DNA from: Burkholderiaceae bacterium
Lineage (GTDB): Bacteria; Pseudomonadota; Gammaproteobacteria; Burkholderiales; Burkholderiaceae_E
DNA: 64,000 nucleotides
Assembly (NCBI GenBank): GCA_016710525.1
Contig: JADJVQ010000001.1
Coordinates: 182,132-246,131 of the forward strand
Reading direction: 5' to 3'
The notes beneath the pieces were generated by a model. That model saw nothing but the letters and a program-made list of their open reading frames with translations, had not been told where the DNA came from and did no database searches. The position numbers and the translations under genes were made by a program. Below, in pieces: positions 50,815 through 61,159 of the stretch. Every line of letters starts with the position of its first letter. Within the stretch, counting starts at the first letter, position 1.

Positions 50815-50842
50815 GGCCGATCCGGTTTCGTCCGGACCGGCC
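50815..50842 (+). terminator. Hairpin after the racemase gene
   Basis: GGCC-GA-TCCGG-loop-CCGGA-CC-GGCC (50815-50842) starts 2 bases after the stop codon. The inner TCCGG/CCGGA and outer GGCC/GGCC stems pair perfectly. A clear T-run is missing, so it is moderate evidence for a terminator shared with the remnant gene ending at 50874. Confidence 0.45.
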
Positions 50843-50873
50843 GTGAAGCCCGCGTGCTGCGCAGTCCCGGCTG

Positions 50874-51062
50874 TCAGGCGTCCAGACGGATGCCTGCGGC
50901 ATTGACCACCGTTGCCCAGCGGGCCCGCTCGGCATTGAAGAATCGATCGAATTCCGGGACCGTCATGGTGACGACCTCGGCCCCCTGGCCGACCAGTTTG
51001 GCGCGGATGTCGGTGCTGCGGATGATGCGGGACAATTCCGCGTTCAGCCGTGGTGGCGGCGT
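50874..51062 (-). pseudogene. C-terminal fragment of a Bug/TctC-family receptor gene
   Basis: About 60 codons on the minus strand (PPRLNAELSRIIRSTDIRAK, then GAEVVTMTVPEFDRFFNAER and WATVVNAAGIRLDA-stop) match the last domain of tricarboxylate receptors. Upstream of 51062 the frame turns into unrelated Pro/Ala-rich sequence and the other 260 or so residues are missing. The region 51063-51297 holds no gene I can support. The gene has been cut down, perhaps by a deletion joining it to glnE's downstream flank. Confidence 0.8.
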
Positions 51063-51297
51063 GCTCGCGGGCCACATCCCGCCAGGGCGGCCGAAGTCTG
51101 CCCCTTTCGGCGATCTCGGCGTGCGCCACAGCGCGCCTTGCAGCGGAGCTTGCCGCTTTGCACAGGGGCAGGTGGCCACAGCCGTTCACACCCGGCCGCG
51201 ACCTGTCGGCAAGGCCTGCGAGCCGCCCTTGTAGGGGCCGGGGGCGCCCGCGCCGGCGCGGTCGCCACCACGCCCGCCACGGCTGGCCTGCGCCGGT

Positions 51298-54032
51298 TCA
51301 GCCCAGCACCTGTTTCCAGAGTGTGCGGACCGCCTGGCGTTCTTCGGTGAATCGGGTCGGTTCGACCCGGGCATAGGAAGCATCGTTCAGGCGCAGCTGG
51401 TGCTGCACCTGGCGCAGCTGACGATACGCCGAGGCCACCTGCCCGGCGAGTTCGTCGTCGATCAGGCCGGCCCTGCCGGCACGGCCCAGCAGCGCGATGT
51501 TGCCGGCATTGTCGAGCAGTTCGGGGTGGCGGGGCGCATGCGCCAGCACGAGGTACTGGACGATGAATTCGATGTCGACCATGCCGCCTTCGTCGTGCTT
51601 CAGGTCGAACAGCGGGCTGCGATTGGGGTGGCCCTCGTGCATCTTGGCGCGCATCTTCACGACCTCGTCGCGCAGAGCGCCCGGATCGCGTTCACGCGAC
51701 AGCAGGGCGCGGCGCTCGGACTCGAAGGCCTCGCCGATCGCACTGTCGCCAGCGGCGAAACGCGCACGCGTCAGGGCCTGATGCTCCCAGACCCAGGCGG
51801 ATTCGCGCTGGTATTTTCGGAATCCCTCCAGGCTGGAGACCAGCAGGCCGGCGTTGCCGTTGGGCCGCAGGCGCAGGTCGATCTCGAACAGCTGGCCAGC
51901 CGAGGTGCGGGTCGACAGCCAGTTGGCCAGCCGCTGCGAGAGCATCGCGTAGGCCTCGGGCGCGCGCTCGTCGTCGTCGTCGTACAGGAAGACCAGGTCC
52001 AGGTCCGAGGCGTAGCCCAGCTCCTTGCCGCCCAGCTTGCCGTAGGCGATGGCGGCAAATCGCGGCGTGTCGCGATGGCGATGGCGCACGGTCGGCCAGA
52101 CGCTGTCGATGCCGATCGCCAGCACCCGGTCGGCGAGCTCGGACAGCAGGTCGGCCAGGCGCTCGGTGGTGTGCAGTCCTTCGAGGTCCTGCACCAGCAG
52201 GCGAAAGACCTGCGCGTGGTGCGCCTCGCGAACGATGTCCATCTGGCGTTCGACGTCGGGCTGGCCGTCGATCAGCGCCTGCGCCAGCGCGCCCCGCACG
52301 GTGCGCTCCCAGGCCCCGTAGTCGACCGTCTCCAGCACCTGGCCGTCGAGCAGTTCGTCGAGCACGATGGGATGGCGGGTCAGGTAGTCGGCGGCCCAGC
52401 GCGACAGGCCCAGCAGGCGCATCACCCGGGCCTGCGCCTGCGGATACTGCGACAGCAGCGCCAGGTAGGCCGGCCGGCCGATCACGGTTTCGATGAGGTC
52501 GATCAGCCGCCCGAACGCGGCTTCCCCGCAGTGCTCGGCCTGGGCTCGCGCCAGCAGGCGTTCGAGCGCGGTGCGGGTTTCCTCGCGGGCGGAACGGTAA
52601 CGCCCGCCGGCGCGCAGCTGTTCGATGCGATGGGTGATGGCCGGCGGGACCGGCGCTTCGTCGGCGGCGCCATCGGCCCCCGGGCGGGCCGGCGTCTCGC
52701 TGCCGTTGTGCAGCAGCCCGTCGAAGACCCGCTGCACCGCAGTGCGGGCCTGCTCCAGCTCGGTTTCGAACAGGTCGGCCGGCAGCCCCAGCATGCCGGC
52801 GATCTGGGCCCGCCCGGCCGGATCGGAGGGCAGGCGATGGGTCTGGGCGTCTTCCCGATACTGCAGCGCGTGTTCGGTCCGGCGCAGCAGCTCGTACGCC
52901 CTGGTCAAGGCCTGGGCATCGTCGGCCGGCAGCACGCCGCGTTCGGCCAGGCCGGCCAGCGTCGCCAGCGTGCGCCGATCGCGCAGGCCGGTGTCGCGCC
53001 CGCCTCGCACCACCTGGAAGAGCTGCGCGACGAACTCGATCTCGCGGATGCCGCCGCGTCCCAGCTTGACGTCGATGCTGCCCGCGTCGCGCGCATCGCG
53101 GCGGGTGACCTCGGTGCGGATCAGCGCATGCAGGTCGCGCAGCGAGCCGAAGGCGCGAAAGTCGAGGTAGCGCCGATAAACGAAGGGCGTGACGATCGAC
53201 GCGAGCGACTGTTCGTCGCGCGCGCGCCGCGGTCCCTGCCAGCCCGGAGTCGGCGATCACCACGCCCTTGAGCCAGGCGAAGCGTTCCCATTCGCGGCCC
53301 TGCGCGTAGAAGTATTCCTCCAGCATCGCCAGCGAGGCGACCAGCGGGCCGGAATCGCCATTGGGCCGCAGCCGGGTGTCGACCCGAAAGACGAAACCGT
53401 CGGCGGTATTGTCCGACAGCAGTTGCACCGCTCGCCGGGCCACACGGTGCATGAATTCGCTCGCCGCCATGGGTGCCCGGCCGATCGCGCGTGCCGTCTC
53501 GAGGGATGGAGGTCCGCACTCGCCTTCGTCGCGGTACACGAAGACCAGGTCCAGGTCGGACGACACATTGAGTTCGTCGGCGCCCCCCTTGCCCATGGCC
53601 ACCGCCAGCAGGTCCTGGGGCTGGCCCAGCGCGTCGAGGGGCGCGCCATACTGTTCGGCGATCTCGCGCCCGGCCTGGGCAAGCGCGGCCTGCGTGACCA
53701 CGGCGGCGAAGGCCGACATCGCCGTGCACACCTCCTGCAGACTGGCCGCGCCCTGGATGTCACGCTCCATCAGGGCCAGGATCAGCAGCTGACGGGCCCG
53801 GCGCAGCGTCCGGCCGATCAGGTTGCCCAGAACCGATGAATCGACGGCGCCCTGTGCCTGCCGGGCGGCCTGCGCGATGCCCGCCTCGACCAGTTGCGTC
53901 ACCCGCTCGCGGGTGAGCGGTGCGTCGATGAGCCGATGCAGTTGCTCGAGCGCGTCGGCTTCGGGCCGGGAGTGGCAGCGCGGCCACCGATCGGCGAAAG
54001 AACCCGGAATATTGCTCGGCGAGGAAGGTCAT
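51298..54032 (-). CDS. glnE: Glutamine synthetase adenylyltransferase/deadenylase GlnE (two frameshifts)
   Basis: Bifunctional enzyme that adenylylates and deadenylylates glutamine synthetase in response to PII and glutamine. The corrected protein has about 910 residues, the usual length. It starts at 54032 (MTFLAEQYSGFFRRSVAALP). The first shift is at the GGG run 53963-53965, after which EADALEQLHRLIDAPLTRER leads into the N-terminal nucleotidyltransferase domain (VAMGKGGADELNVSSDLDLV). The second is in the GC-dinucleotide run near 53218-53228; from there the frame continues LASIVTPFVYRRYLDFRAFG and IDVKLGRGGIREIEF to the second nucleotidyltransferase domain (AYGKLGGKELGYASDLDLVF) and ends at 51298. 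Both active-site GG-x(11)-DxD motifs are intact. It diverges from yhdP. Confidence 0.92.
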
Positions 54033-54200
54033 GATGTCAGGCGCCTCTCGGGCGCGCCGGCTCGGTGGAAACGGGTATCCTACTGGAGGCTGCCTGGCGG
54101 GTTCCGGGCCCGACCCCGACCGGTCGGCCATTCAGAGTGCCGCGCCAACCCATATCGCCCTAGCCGCCTTCCCTCCCGCCCCATTTCCCGCCGTTCCACA

Positions 54201-57200
54201 GTGCAACCGGCCTTCGCGCCCAACAAGAGCTCCTCACGCCGGCCTTCTCCCTGGCTGGTGCGCTGGGTCCTGTGGATGCTGGTGCTGGCCGCGTTCGGAC
54301 TGGCGATCGGGTACCTGGCCTTGCGCCACCTGGTCTGGCCGAGACTGGACGAATGGCGCCCCCGGATCGTCGCCGAACTGAGCACCCGGCTGGGCCATCC
54401 GGTGGAGATCGCGCGCATCGAGACCGGCTTCGAGGGACTGCTGCCGCGTCTCACGCTCGAAGGGTTCACCGTGATGGACGACGACGGCGACTACGCGCTG
54501 GTCGTGCCGCGCGCCACGCTGGTGCTGTCGCCGCGCACGCTGGTGTCGTCCGAGCCTCGGTTCGCCGTCGTGCAGCTCGAGTCGCCCCGGGTGCGCATCG
54601 AGCGGCGTGTGCAGGGCTGGCTGCGGCTGGCCGGCGTCGACTTCGATCTGAATGCGCCGGACGACGGGCAGGGCCTGAACCGCCTGCTCAGCCAGCGCCG
54701 AATCCTGGTCCGTTCGGGCCGCATCGAGTGGCGCGACCGCATCGAGGACACCCGCGAGGTGCTCGAGTCGGTGGACCTGAGTGTGGGCAGTGTCGGGCGG
54801 CGGCATCGCGGTTCGCTCACGGCCGGTCCGCTGCCGGGCGCCTGGCAGCGGCTGCATCTGGCCACCGAGTTCTATCGGCCGCCGCGATCGAGTGCCAGCG
54901 AGCCCGGCAGCTGGACGGGCGAGGCTTATGCCGGCGTCGACCAGGCCAGCGTCGCCCTGTTGCGGCGCCTGCCGCTGGACAAGCCGGACAGCCTGCCGAT
55001 GCTCCATCCGCTGGCACTCGAATCGATGCGATCCGATCTGAAGGGCTGGTTGCGCTTCGATCAGGGCCGTGCCATGGACGGCCAGCTGAAGCTGGCCGCC
55101 GCCGGTGTGCGGTGGCGGGTGGCGCCGGGGCCGCGTGGCCTGCTCGTGTTGCCCGAGGTCGCGCTCGATGCGCGGATCAGGCGCAGCGGCGAGCAGTTCG
55201 ACGTCCTGCTGCACTCGGCGCAGCTGCGCGAGGCGGGTGGACTCGATCTCGCCAGCGACGGCCCGCTGCGCCTGAGTTTCGACCCGGCGTGGCGCCCGTT
55301 GGCTGTCCAGGGCGCGGTGCGCGGATTCGAAACCGGTCCGCTGATCGCGCTGATGCAGCGCCTGCCCCTGGCGCCCGAGACGCTGCAGGCCTTGCGCGAC
55401 TGGCAGGTCGGCGGGCGAATCGCCGGCTTGAGCGGCCGTTGGGCGCGCCAATCCGCCGCGGCGCCCAACGACGGCGCGGACGATGACTACGAGGCCGTCG
55501 CCAGCTTCGAGCGCCTGTCGGTTCGTCATCTGGCGCGCAGTTCGCCGCAGCCGCCGTTCGATGGCAATGGCCGCCCCGTCATCGGCATGCCCTGGTTCCA
55601 GAACCTCGGCGGCGAGGTCCGCATGGGCAGGCAGGGCGGCGAATTGCGGGTCAAGGCCCGCCAGTCGGTGATCGGACTGCCGGGCATCTTCGCCGAGCCC
55701 GCGGTCGCCTTCGACGACCTCGAAGGCGTGGTCCGGTTTGCGCTGGCACCCGGCCCGCAGCGCAGCCAGGTGACGGCCGAGTTCGAATCGATCCGTTTCG
55801 GCAACCCCGATGCCTCCGGCGTCGTGTCGGGCCACTATCGATCGGGCGGCAAGGGTCCGGGCCTGATCGGCCTCGAAGGCCGCCTGGAGCGCGGTGAAGG
55901 CACCCGGGTCTGGCGCTACCTGCCGATGGTCATTTCGCAGCCGGTGCGCGACTGGGTTCAGCATGCGGTCGTCTCGGGCCGGCTCGACGATGTGAAGTTC
56001 TCGCTCCGTGGCGACCTGGCCGACTTCCCGTTTGCGCGGGCGGGTGACGGAGAGTTCGTGGTCGATTCGCATCTGAGCGATGCCACGCTGATCTATGCCC
56101 CTGGCTGGCCGCGGATCGAGCGCGGCGAGGGCCGGCTGCGCCTGGAGCGCAATGGCCTGCAGGTCGCCATGCGCTCGGGGCAGGTGTTCGACGTGGCGCT
56201 GAGCGCCACCACCGCGACGATCCGCGATTATGGCGAGGCGGTGGTGCGTGTCGAGGGCAGCGGCGAAGGATCCGCCCAGGAGATGATCCGGTTCGTCAAT
56301 GAGAGTCCGGTGGCCACCCGGATCGACGACTTCGTGCGTGACACGGTGGTCCAGGGCAACGCCAGGCTGCATCTGCGGCTGGAGCTGCCACTGCGCGAGC
56401 TGGAGCGCTCCAAGGTGGCCGGGTCGGTGGGATTCCTGGGCAATGCGCTGACCCTGGACAGTACGCTGCCCCCGTTCACCGACCTCACCGGCACGCTCGA
56501 GTTCAGCGAGCAAGGACTGGCGCTGCGCGCCATGGCGGCCACCTTTCTGGGCGGACCGCTGAAAGTCGAGGGCGAGACCTCGGGACCGGGCCGGTTTACG
56601 CTGCGCGCACAGGGCCGCATCGACGCGGCGGGCATGCGCGGGGTGGTCGACAATCCGCTGACCCGCCGGCTGACCGGCGAAACCGGTTACAAGGCCGGCA
56701 TCGACGTGTCACGGCGCGCGGCGTCGATCACGCTCGAATCCGATCTGACCGGCCTGGCGGCCTCGCTGCCGGCACCTTTCACCAAAACCGCCGACGCGAG
56801 CTGGCCCCTCAAGGTGCAGACCACCGCGCAACTGCCGGCGGACCCGAATGCCCGTTCGATGCGCGACACCATCCGGGTCGAGCTGCGCGATTCGGTCCGC
56901 CTGGCCCTGGAAAGGGAGCGCGACCCGCGCAGCGAGCGGCTGCTGATCAAGCGGGGCGCCTTTGCGATCGACGCCGAGCCGGTGCTGCCCGAGCAGGGCC
57001 TGTCGCTGCTGCTGAACACCGCCGCCATCGATCTCGATGCGTGGATGCCGCTGCTGATGGGCGGCGAAATGCGCGACGCGCAGCAGCGCGCCGCGACCGA
57101 GTTCGCGCCCGGATTCTCGCTGCTGCCCTCGACAGTCTCGGTGGTGTCTCCGCAGGTCACCGTGGGCGGGAAGCGGCTGCACGACGTGGTTTTTGGCGCG

Positions 57201-58235
57201 ACCCGCGTCGAGGGCTTCTGGCGGGCCAACATCGGCGCGCGAGAGGTCAACGGCTTCTTCAACTGGCGCGAGCCGGCGCCAGGGCAGCGGATCGGCACGC
57301 TGACCGCCCGGTTCGCCCGGCTCGAGATACCCAAGGCGCGCACCAGCGAATTCGAATCGCTGCTGGACACCTCGCCCGACGAACTGCCGGCGCTGGACAT
57401 CGCCGCCGAAGAGCTCGTGCTGGGCGAGCGCCGGCTGGGTGCGATGTCGCTGAAGGCGACCAATGGAGGCACCGCCGCATTGCCCGTCTGGCGCCTGGAC
57501 GAACTGAAGGTGAACAACCCGGCCGCCGCGCTGAGCGCCCGCGGCACCTGGGCCCCGGCCCGGGCCGGCTCGCCGCGCTCCACCACCCTCGATTTCGAGC
57601 TGGAGGTGGCCGACGCCGGGGCCCTGCTCGGCGTCTATGGCCTGCACCAGGCGCTCAAGGGCGGCAGCGGCGAAGTGGCCGGCAGCCTGCGCTGGCAGGG
57701 TTCGCCGCTGGCGATCGACTACCCGAGCCTGACCGGCAGCATGCACTTGCAGGTCGGCAAGGGCCAGTTCCTGAAGACCGAGCCGGGTTTGGCCAAGCTG
57801 ATCGGCGTGCTCAGTCTGCAGTCGCTGCCCCGGCGCCTGTCGCTCGACTTCCGCGACGTGTTCGCCGAGGGCTTCGCGTTCGATGACATCAGCGCCGATG
57901 TCCAGGTGCAGGCCGGCATCGCGCGCACCGACAATTTCCAGATGCGCGGCGCGCAGGCGCAGGTCGACATCCGGGGTGTCGCCAGCCTGGCCAGCGAAAC
58001 GCAGTCGCTGGAGGTGACCGTTCGCCCCGAGTTCAATGCCGGGCTGGCTTCGCTGGCTTACGCGGCGCTGGCCAACCCGGTGATCGGACTGGGCACCTTC
58101 GTCGCGCAGTTCGTGCTCCGGCGGCCCTTGCAGCAGCTGCTGTCCTACGAATACGCGGTCAGCGGATCGTGGGCCGACCCGCTGGTGTCCGAGCGGCGCC
58201 GGCAGATCGTCGCGCCCACGCGTATCGTTGAATAG
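54201..58235 (+). CDS. yhdP: YhdP/AsmA-like envelope phospholipid-transport protein (TIGR02099 type)
   Basis: A very large inner-membrane-anchored periplasmic protein of 1344 residues from GTG at 54201 (an unusual start without a clear ribosome-binding site, chosen because the helix follows at the expected distance). One N-terminal helix spans residues 19-40 (WLVRWVLWMLVLAAFGLAIG). The rest is beta-rich AsmA-like repeat sequence, with the chorein-type start LVWPRLDEWRPRIVAELSTR and the C-terminal YhdP domain SLTGSMHLQVGKGQFLKTEP followed by LGTFVAQFVLRRPLQQLLS. YhdP-family proteins form hydrophobic grooves bridging the envelope to move phospholipid to the outer membrane. The location between glnE and a nitrilase gene is conserved in beta-proteobacteria. 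Confidence 0.93.
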   Translation: MQPAFAPNKSSSRRPSPWLVRWVLWMLVLAAFGLAIGYLALRHLVWPRLDEWRPRIVAELSTRLGHPVEIARIETGFEGLLPRLTLEGFTVMDDDGDYALVVPRATLVLSPRTLVSSEPRFAVVQLESPRVRIERRVQGWLRLAGVDFDLNAPDDGQGLNRLLSQRRILVRSGRIEWRDRIEDTREVLESVDLSVGSVGRRHRGSLTAGPLPGAWQRLHLATEFYRPPRSSASEPGSWTGEAYAGVDQASVALLRRLPLDKPDSLPMLHPLALESMRSDLKGWLRFDQGRAMDGQLKLAAAGVRWRVAPGPRGLLVLPEVALDARIRRSGEQFDVLLHSAQLREAGGLDLASDGPLRLSFDPAWRPLAVQGAVRGFETGPLIALMQRLPLAPETLQALRDWQVGGRIAGLSGRWARQSAAAPNDGADDDYEAVASFERLSVRHLARSSPQPPFDGNGRPVIGMPWFQNLGGEVRMGRQGGELRVKARQSVIGLPGIFAEPAVAFDDLEGVVRFALAPGPQRSQVTAEFESIRFGNPDASGVVSGHYRSGGKGPGLIGLEGRLERGEGTRVWRYLPMVISQPVRDWVQHAVVSGRLDDVKFSLRGDLADFPFARAGDGEFVVDSHLSDATLIYAPGWPRIERGEGRLRLERNGLQVAMRSGQVFDVALSATTATIRDYGEAVVRVEGSGEGSAQEMIRFVNESPVATRIDDFVRDTVVQGNARLHLRLELPLRELERSKVAGSVGFLGNALTLDSTLPPFTDLTGTLEFSEQGLALRAMAATFLGGPLKVEGETSGPGRFTLRAQGRIDAAGMRGVVDNPLTRRLTGETGYKAGIDVSRRAASITLESDLTGLAASLPAPFTKTADASWPLKVQTTAQLPADPNARSMRDTIRVELRDSVRLALERERDPRSERLLIKRGAFAIDAEPVLPEQGLSLLLNTAAIDLDAWMPLLMGGEMRDAQQRAATEFAPGFSLLPSTVSVVSPQVTVGGKRLHDVVFGATRVEGFWRANIGAREVNGFFNWREPAPGQRIGTLTARFARLEIPKARTSEFESLLDTSPDELPALDIAAEELVLGERRLGAMSLKATNGGTAALPVWRLDELKVNNPAAALSARGTWAPARAGSPRSTTLDFELEVADAGALLGVYGLHQALKGGSGEVAGSLRWQGSPLAIDYPSLTGSMHLQVGKGQFLKTEPGLAKLIGVLSLQSLPRRLSLDFRDVFAEGFAFDDISADVQVQAGIARTDNFQMRGAQAQVDIRGVASLASETQSLEVTVRPEFNAGLASLAYAALANPVIGLGTFVAQFVLRRPLQQLLSYEYAVSGSWADPLVSERRRQIVAPTRIVE

Positions 58236-58261
58236 TTCGTCCCCCGTCACGGAGAGTCTTC

Positions 58262-59107
58262 ATGAGCAGTCCCGCCCCCGCCAAAGTCCCGCCATCCGTC
58301 GCCAGCGCCTCCCTGGCGGTCGCCGGCGTGCAGATGGTCTCGGGCATCGACCCTGCCGCCAACTGCGAGGCCGCCGCAGTCGCGATCGCGCAGGCCGCCG
58401 CGGGCGGTGCCCGCGTGGTCGTGCTGCCGGAGTATTTCTGCCTGCTGGGCCAGCGCGACACCGACAAGGTCGGTCTGCGCGAGCCCGAGGGCGACGGCCC
58501 GCTTCAGTCATTCCTCTCGGAGCAGGCCCGCCAACACGGCATCTGGCTGATCGGGGGCACGGTGCCGCTGGTCTCGTCGCGGCCTTCGCGGGTGCGCAAC
58601 ACCTGCCTGGTCTTCGGGCCTGACGGCAGGCGAAGCGCCCGCTACGACAAGATCCACCTGTTCGGATTCAACCGCGGCGAAGAACGGTTCGACGAGTCGG
58701 CGACCATCGAGGCCGGGCGCACGCCGGTGGTGATCGACATCGACGGCTGGCGCATCGGGGTGTCGGTCTGCTACGACCTGCGCTTCCCGGAGTTGTATCG
58801 GGCCCTGTCGCCGTGCGACCTGATCATCGTGCCCTCGGCCTTCACCTACACCACCGGTGAAGCCCACTGGGAGATCCTGCTGCGCGCCAGGGCCATCGAG
58901 AATCAGTGCTATGTTCTGGCGCCTGCCCAGGGAGGGCGCCACCAGAACGGGCGGCGGACCTGGGGCCACACGATGCTGATCGATCCGTGGGGCGAGGTGC
59001 TGCAGGTGCTGCCCGAGGGCGCCGGCGTGGTCGCGGGCACTTTGCAGCGCCAGCGCATCGCCGATGTCAGGCGCAGCCTGCCGGCACTGACCCATCGGAT
59101 CATGTAA
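58262..59107 (+). CDS. Carbon-nitrogen hydrolase (Nit1/deaminated-glutathione amidase-like)
   Basis: A 281-residue nitrilase-superfamily amidase. The catalytic Glu is in VVVLPEYFCLL, the Lys in RYDKIHLFGF and the nucleophilic Cys in GVSVCYDLRFPELYRAL, with a second Glu in GEAHWEILLRARAIENQCYV. The HLF segment after the Lys is typical of Nit1, which removes ammonia from deaminated glutathione, a metabolite-repair function. The start follows a GGAG 9 bases upstream. It lies 26 bases after yhdP and 9 bases before tldD, so all three are probably in one transcript. Confidence 0.93.
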   Translation: MSSPAPAKVPPSVASASLAVAGVQMVSGIDPAANCEAAAVAIAQAAAGGARVVVLPEYFCLLGQRDTDKVGLREPEGDGPLQSFLSEQARQHGIWLIGGTVPLVSSRPSRVRNTCLVFGPDGRRSARYDKIHLFGFNRGEERFDESATIEAGRTPVVIDIDGWRIGVSVCYDLRFPELYRALSPCDLIIVPSAFTYTTGEAHWEILLRARAIENQCYVLAPAQGGRHQNGRRTWGHTMLIDPWGEVLQVLPEGAGVVAGTLQRQRIADVRRSLPALTHRIM

Positions 59108-59116
59108 GGAGTTTTC

Positions 59117-60576
59117 ATGAAGCTTGTCGACGAAGGCATTGATCGCCTGGCCATCGCGCGCCAGCGCCTGCTCGAACCCAGCGGACTGGACGAGCGCGAC
59201 CTCACCCGCGCGCTGGCCGAAGTGTTCGAGCACAAGGTCGACTACGCCGACCTGTACTTCCAGTACACGCGCAGCGAGGGCTGGAGCCTCGAAGAGGGCA
59301 TCGTCAAATCGGGCAGCTTCTCGATCGAGCAGGGTGTCGGTGTGCGAGCAGTGGCCGGTGAAAAGACCGCCTTCGCCTACTCCGACGAGATCAATGCGGG
59401 GGCGCTGCTGTCGGCGGCGCGCGCCACGCGCAGCATTGCGCGCAGTGGGGCGGGCCGCGTCAAGGTCGCCTCGGCCATGTCGCCCGGCACGGGTCGGGAC
59501 CTGTTCTTCGCGGGCGATCCCATCGCCGGACTGGACTCCACCGCCAAGGTCGCGCTGCTCGAACGCATCGAGCGCATGGCCCGGGCGCGTGATCCGCGGG
59601 TGGTTCAGGTCATGGCCGGCCTGGCAGCCGAATACGACGTGGTGCTGGTCGCGCGTTCCGACGGCCTGATGGCTGCCGATGTGCGCCCGCTGGTGCGGGT
59701 ATCGCTCACGGTCATCGCCGAGAGCCACGGCCGGCGCGAACAGGGTCACAGCGGCGGAGGCGGACGCCTCGAACTGGGCTATTTCGACGACGCGATGCTC
59801 GAGCAGTACGCCCGCGAGGCGGTCGATGCCGCGCTGCTGAACCTCGAAGCCCGGCCGGCGCCCGGCGGCGCCATGACCGTGGTCTGCGGGCCCGGCTGGC
59901 CCGGCGTGCTGCTGCACGAGGCGATCGGCCACGGCCTGGAGGGCGACTTCAATCGCAAGGGATCGTCGGCATTCGCCGGCAAGCTCGGGCAGCGGGTGGC
60001 GGCGCCTGGCGTCACGGTGGTCGACGACGGCACCATCGCCAACCGTCGCGGGTCGCTGAACATCGACGACGAAGGCAATGCCACCCAGCGCAATGTGCTG
60101 ATCGAAGACGGCATTCTGCGCGGGTATCTGCAGGACACCCTGAACGCGCGCCTGATGAAGGTGCCGGTCACCGGCAATGGCCGGCGCGAATCGTTCGCGC
60201 ATCTGCCGATGCCGCGCATGACCAACACCTTCATGCTGGGGGCGATCGGGATCCGGCCGAGATCGTGGCCTCGATCGAGCGTGGGCTGTATGCGGTGAAC
60301 TTCGGCGGCGGGCAGGTCGACATCACCAACGGCAAGTTCGTGTTCTCCGCGGCCGAGGCGTACTGGGTCGAGAAGGGCAAGATTCAGTATCCGGTCAAGG
60401 GCGCGACCCTGATCGGCAACGGCCCCGACGCACTCACCCGCGTCACGATGATCGGCAACGACATGAAGCTCGATTCCGGAGTGGGCGTCTGCGGCAAGGA
60501 CGGCCAGAGCGTGCCGGTCGGGGTCGGACAGCCGACGCTTCGTATCGAAGGCCTGACAGTCGGGGGCACCGCCTGA
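59117..60576 (+). CDS. tldD: Metalloprotease TldD (frameshift at 60238-60242)
   Basis: The TldD subunit of the TldD/TldE (PmbA) zinc protease, which degrades unfolded peptides and matures some modified peptides. The first frame covers residues 1-375 with the zinc motif HEAIGH (267-272) and SSAFAGKLGQRVAAPGVTVVDD. After LMKVPVTGNGRRESFAH and MTNTFML the frame is lost in the run GGGGG at 60238-60242. One more G would give GGDRDPAEIVASIERGLYAV, and the sequence then continues normally to IEGLTVGGTA at 60576. The third zinc ligand Cys lies in the C-terminal part (GVGVCGKDGQSVPVGVGQP). The corrected length is about 487, as in the family. Confidence 0.93.
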
Positions 60577-60631
60577 GTCGTCGCGGGCCAGGGCCCGGTG
60601 GGCCCCGGTCGCGGCGGCGCCGTGCCGGGCG

Positions 60632-61159
60632 CTAGCGCGGCACCACCGTGAAGTCGTCGGTGCTCCGAAAGCTCATGCCGCGGTACTCGAAGCGGGCGTC
60701 GATGCGGTAGACACCGGGCTGCGCCTGGCCCGGCACGCCGATGAAGGCATCGACCGCCCAGCGTCCGGGCCTGAGCGTGAACCGCTCGCTGTCTTCGAAC
60801 AGTTCGCGCCCGCGATAGCTGACCTTGCGGGTCAGGGTGCCGGTGACGCCGGCACCGATTCCGCAGGCCGAATACACCAGCCGATGGTTGATCTCGCGCC
60901 CTGCCGTGGGGCGCGAGGGCAGCACCTCGTGGGCATCGAGCCTGACCTGCGGCCCGGACCGCGCGGTGCAGCCCATCTCGCGGGCCACCACGGTGGCGTC
61001 GCCGCGCTGCTGTTCGCCGCGGGTGCGATTCTTGAACTGGAGGTCCTGGAGCGCGTCTTCGAGCTTGCGCACCGGCGGCGTGTCGCAACCGGCCAGCGCA
61101 ACGGCCAGGGCCAGCGCCATGCCGCCCAGGGCGGCTCGTCTTGTAGGAAGGGGCATCAT
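60632..61159 (-). CDS. Lipoprotein of unknown function
   Basis: A 175-residue lipoprotein with a signal peptide (RRAALGGMALALAVALAGC); Cys25 follows a LAG lipobox, so it is acylated. The mature part contains a beta-rich domain with AREMGCTARSGPQVRLDAHE, LVYSACGIGAGVTGTLTRKV and FEYRGMSFRSTDDFTVVPR, including two more Cys. I recognise no family. Its start codons at 61159 and 61156 overlap the stop of the kinase gene, so it is the last gene of the protease-phosphatase-kinase operon and may act with that signalling system. Confidence 0.8.
   Translation of the reverse strand: MMPLPTRRAALGGMALALAVALAGCDTPPVRKLEDALQDLQFKNRTRGEQQRGDATVVAREMGCTARSGPQVRLDAHEVLPSRPTAGREINHRLVYSACGIGAGVTGTLTRKVSYRGRELFEDSERFTLRPGRWAVDAFIGVPGQAQPGVYRIDARFEYRGMSFRSTDDFTVVPR

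Noticed and set aside
51063..51297. A gene between the receptor remnant and glnE
   Set aside because: Frames here are short, Ala/Arg-rich and overlap on both strands without start signals or recognisable domains.
54234..56513. A 759-codon minus-strand frame opposite yhdP
   Set aside because: Composition is typical of antisense shadow and no family sequence is present.
60225..60270. Programmed frameshift in tldD at GGGGG
   Set aside because: TldD is not known to use frameshifting, no stimulatory structure is evident, and the same kind of error recurs at G/C runs in unrelated genes.
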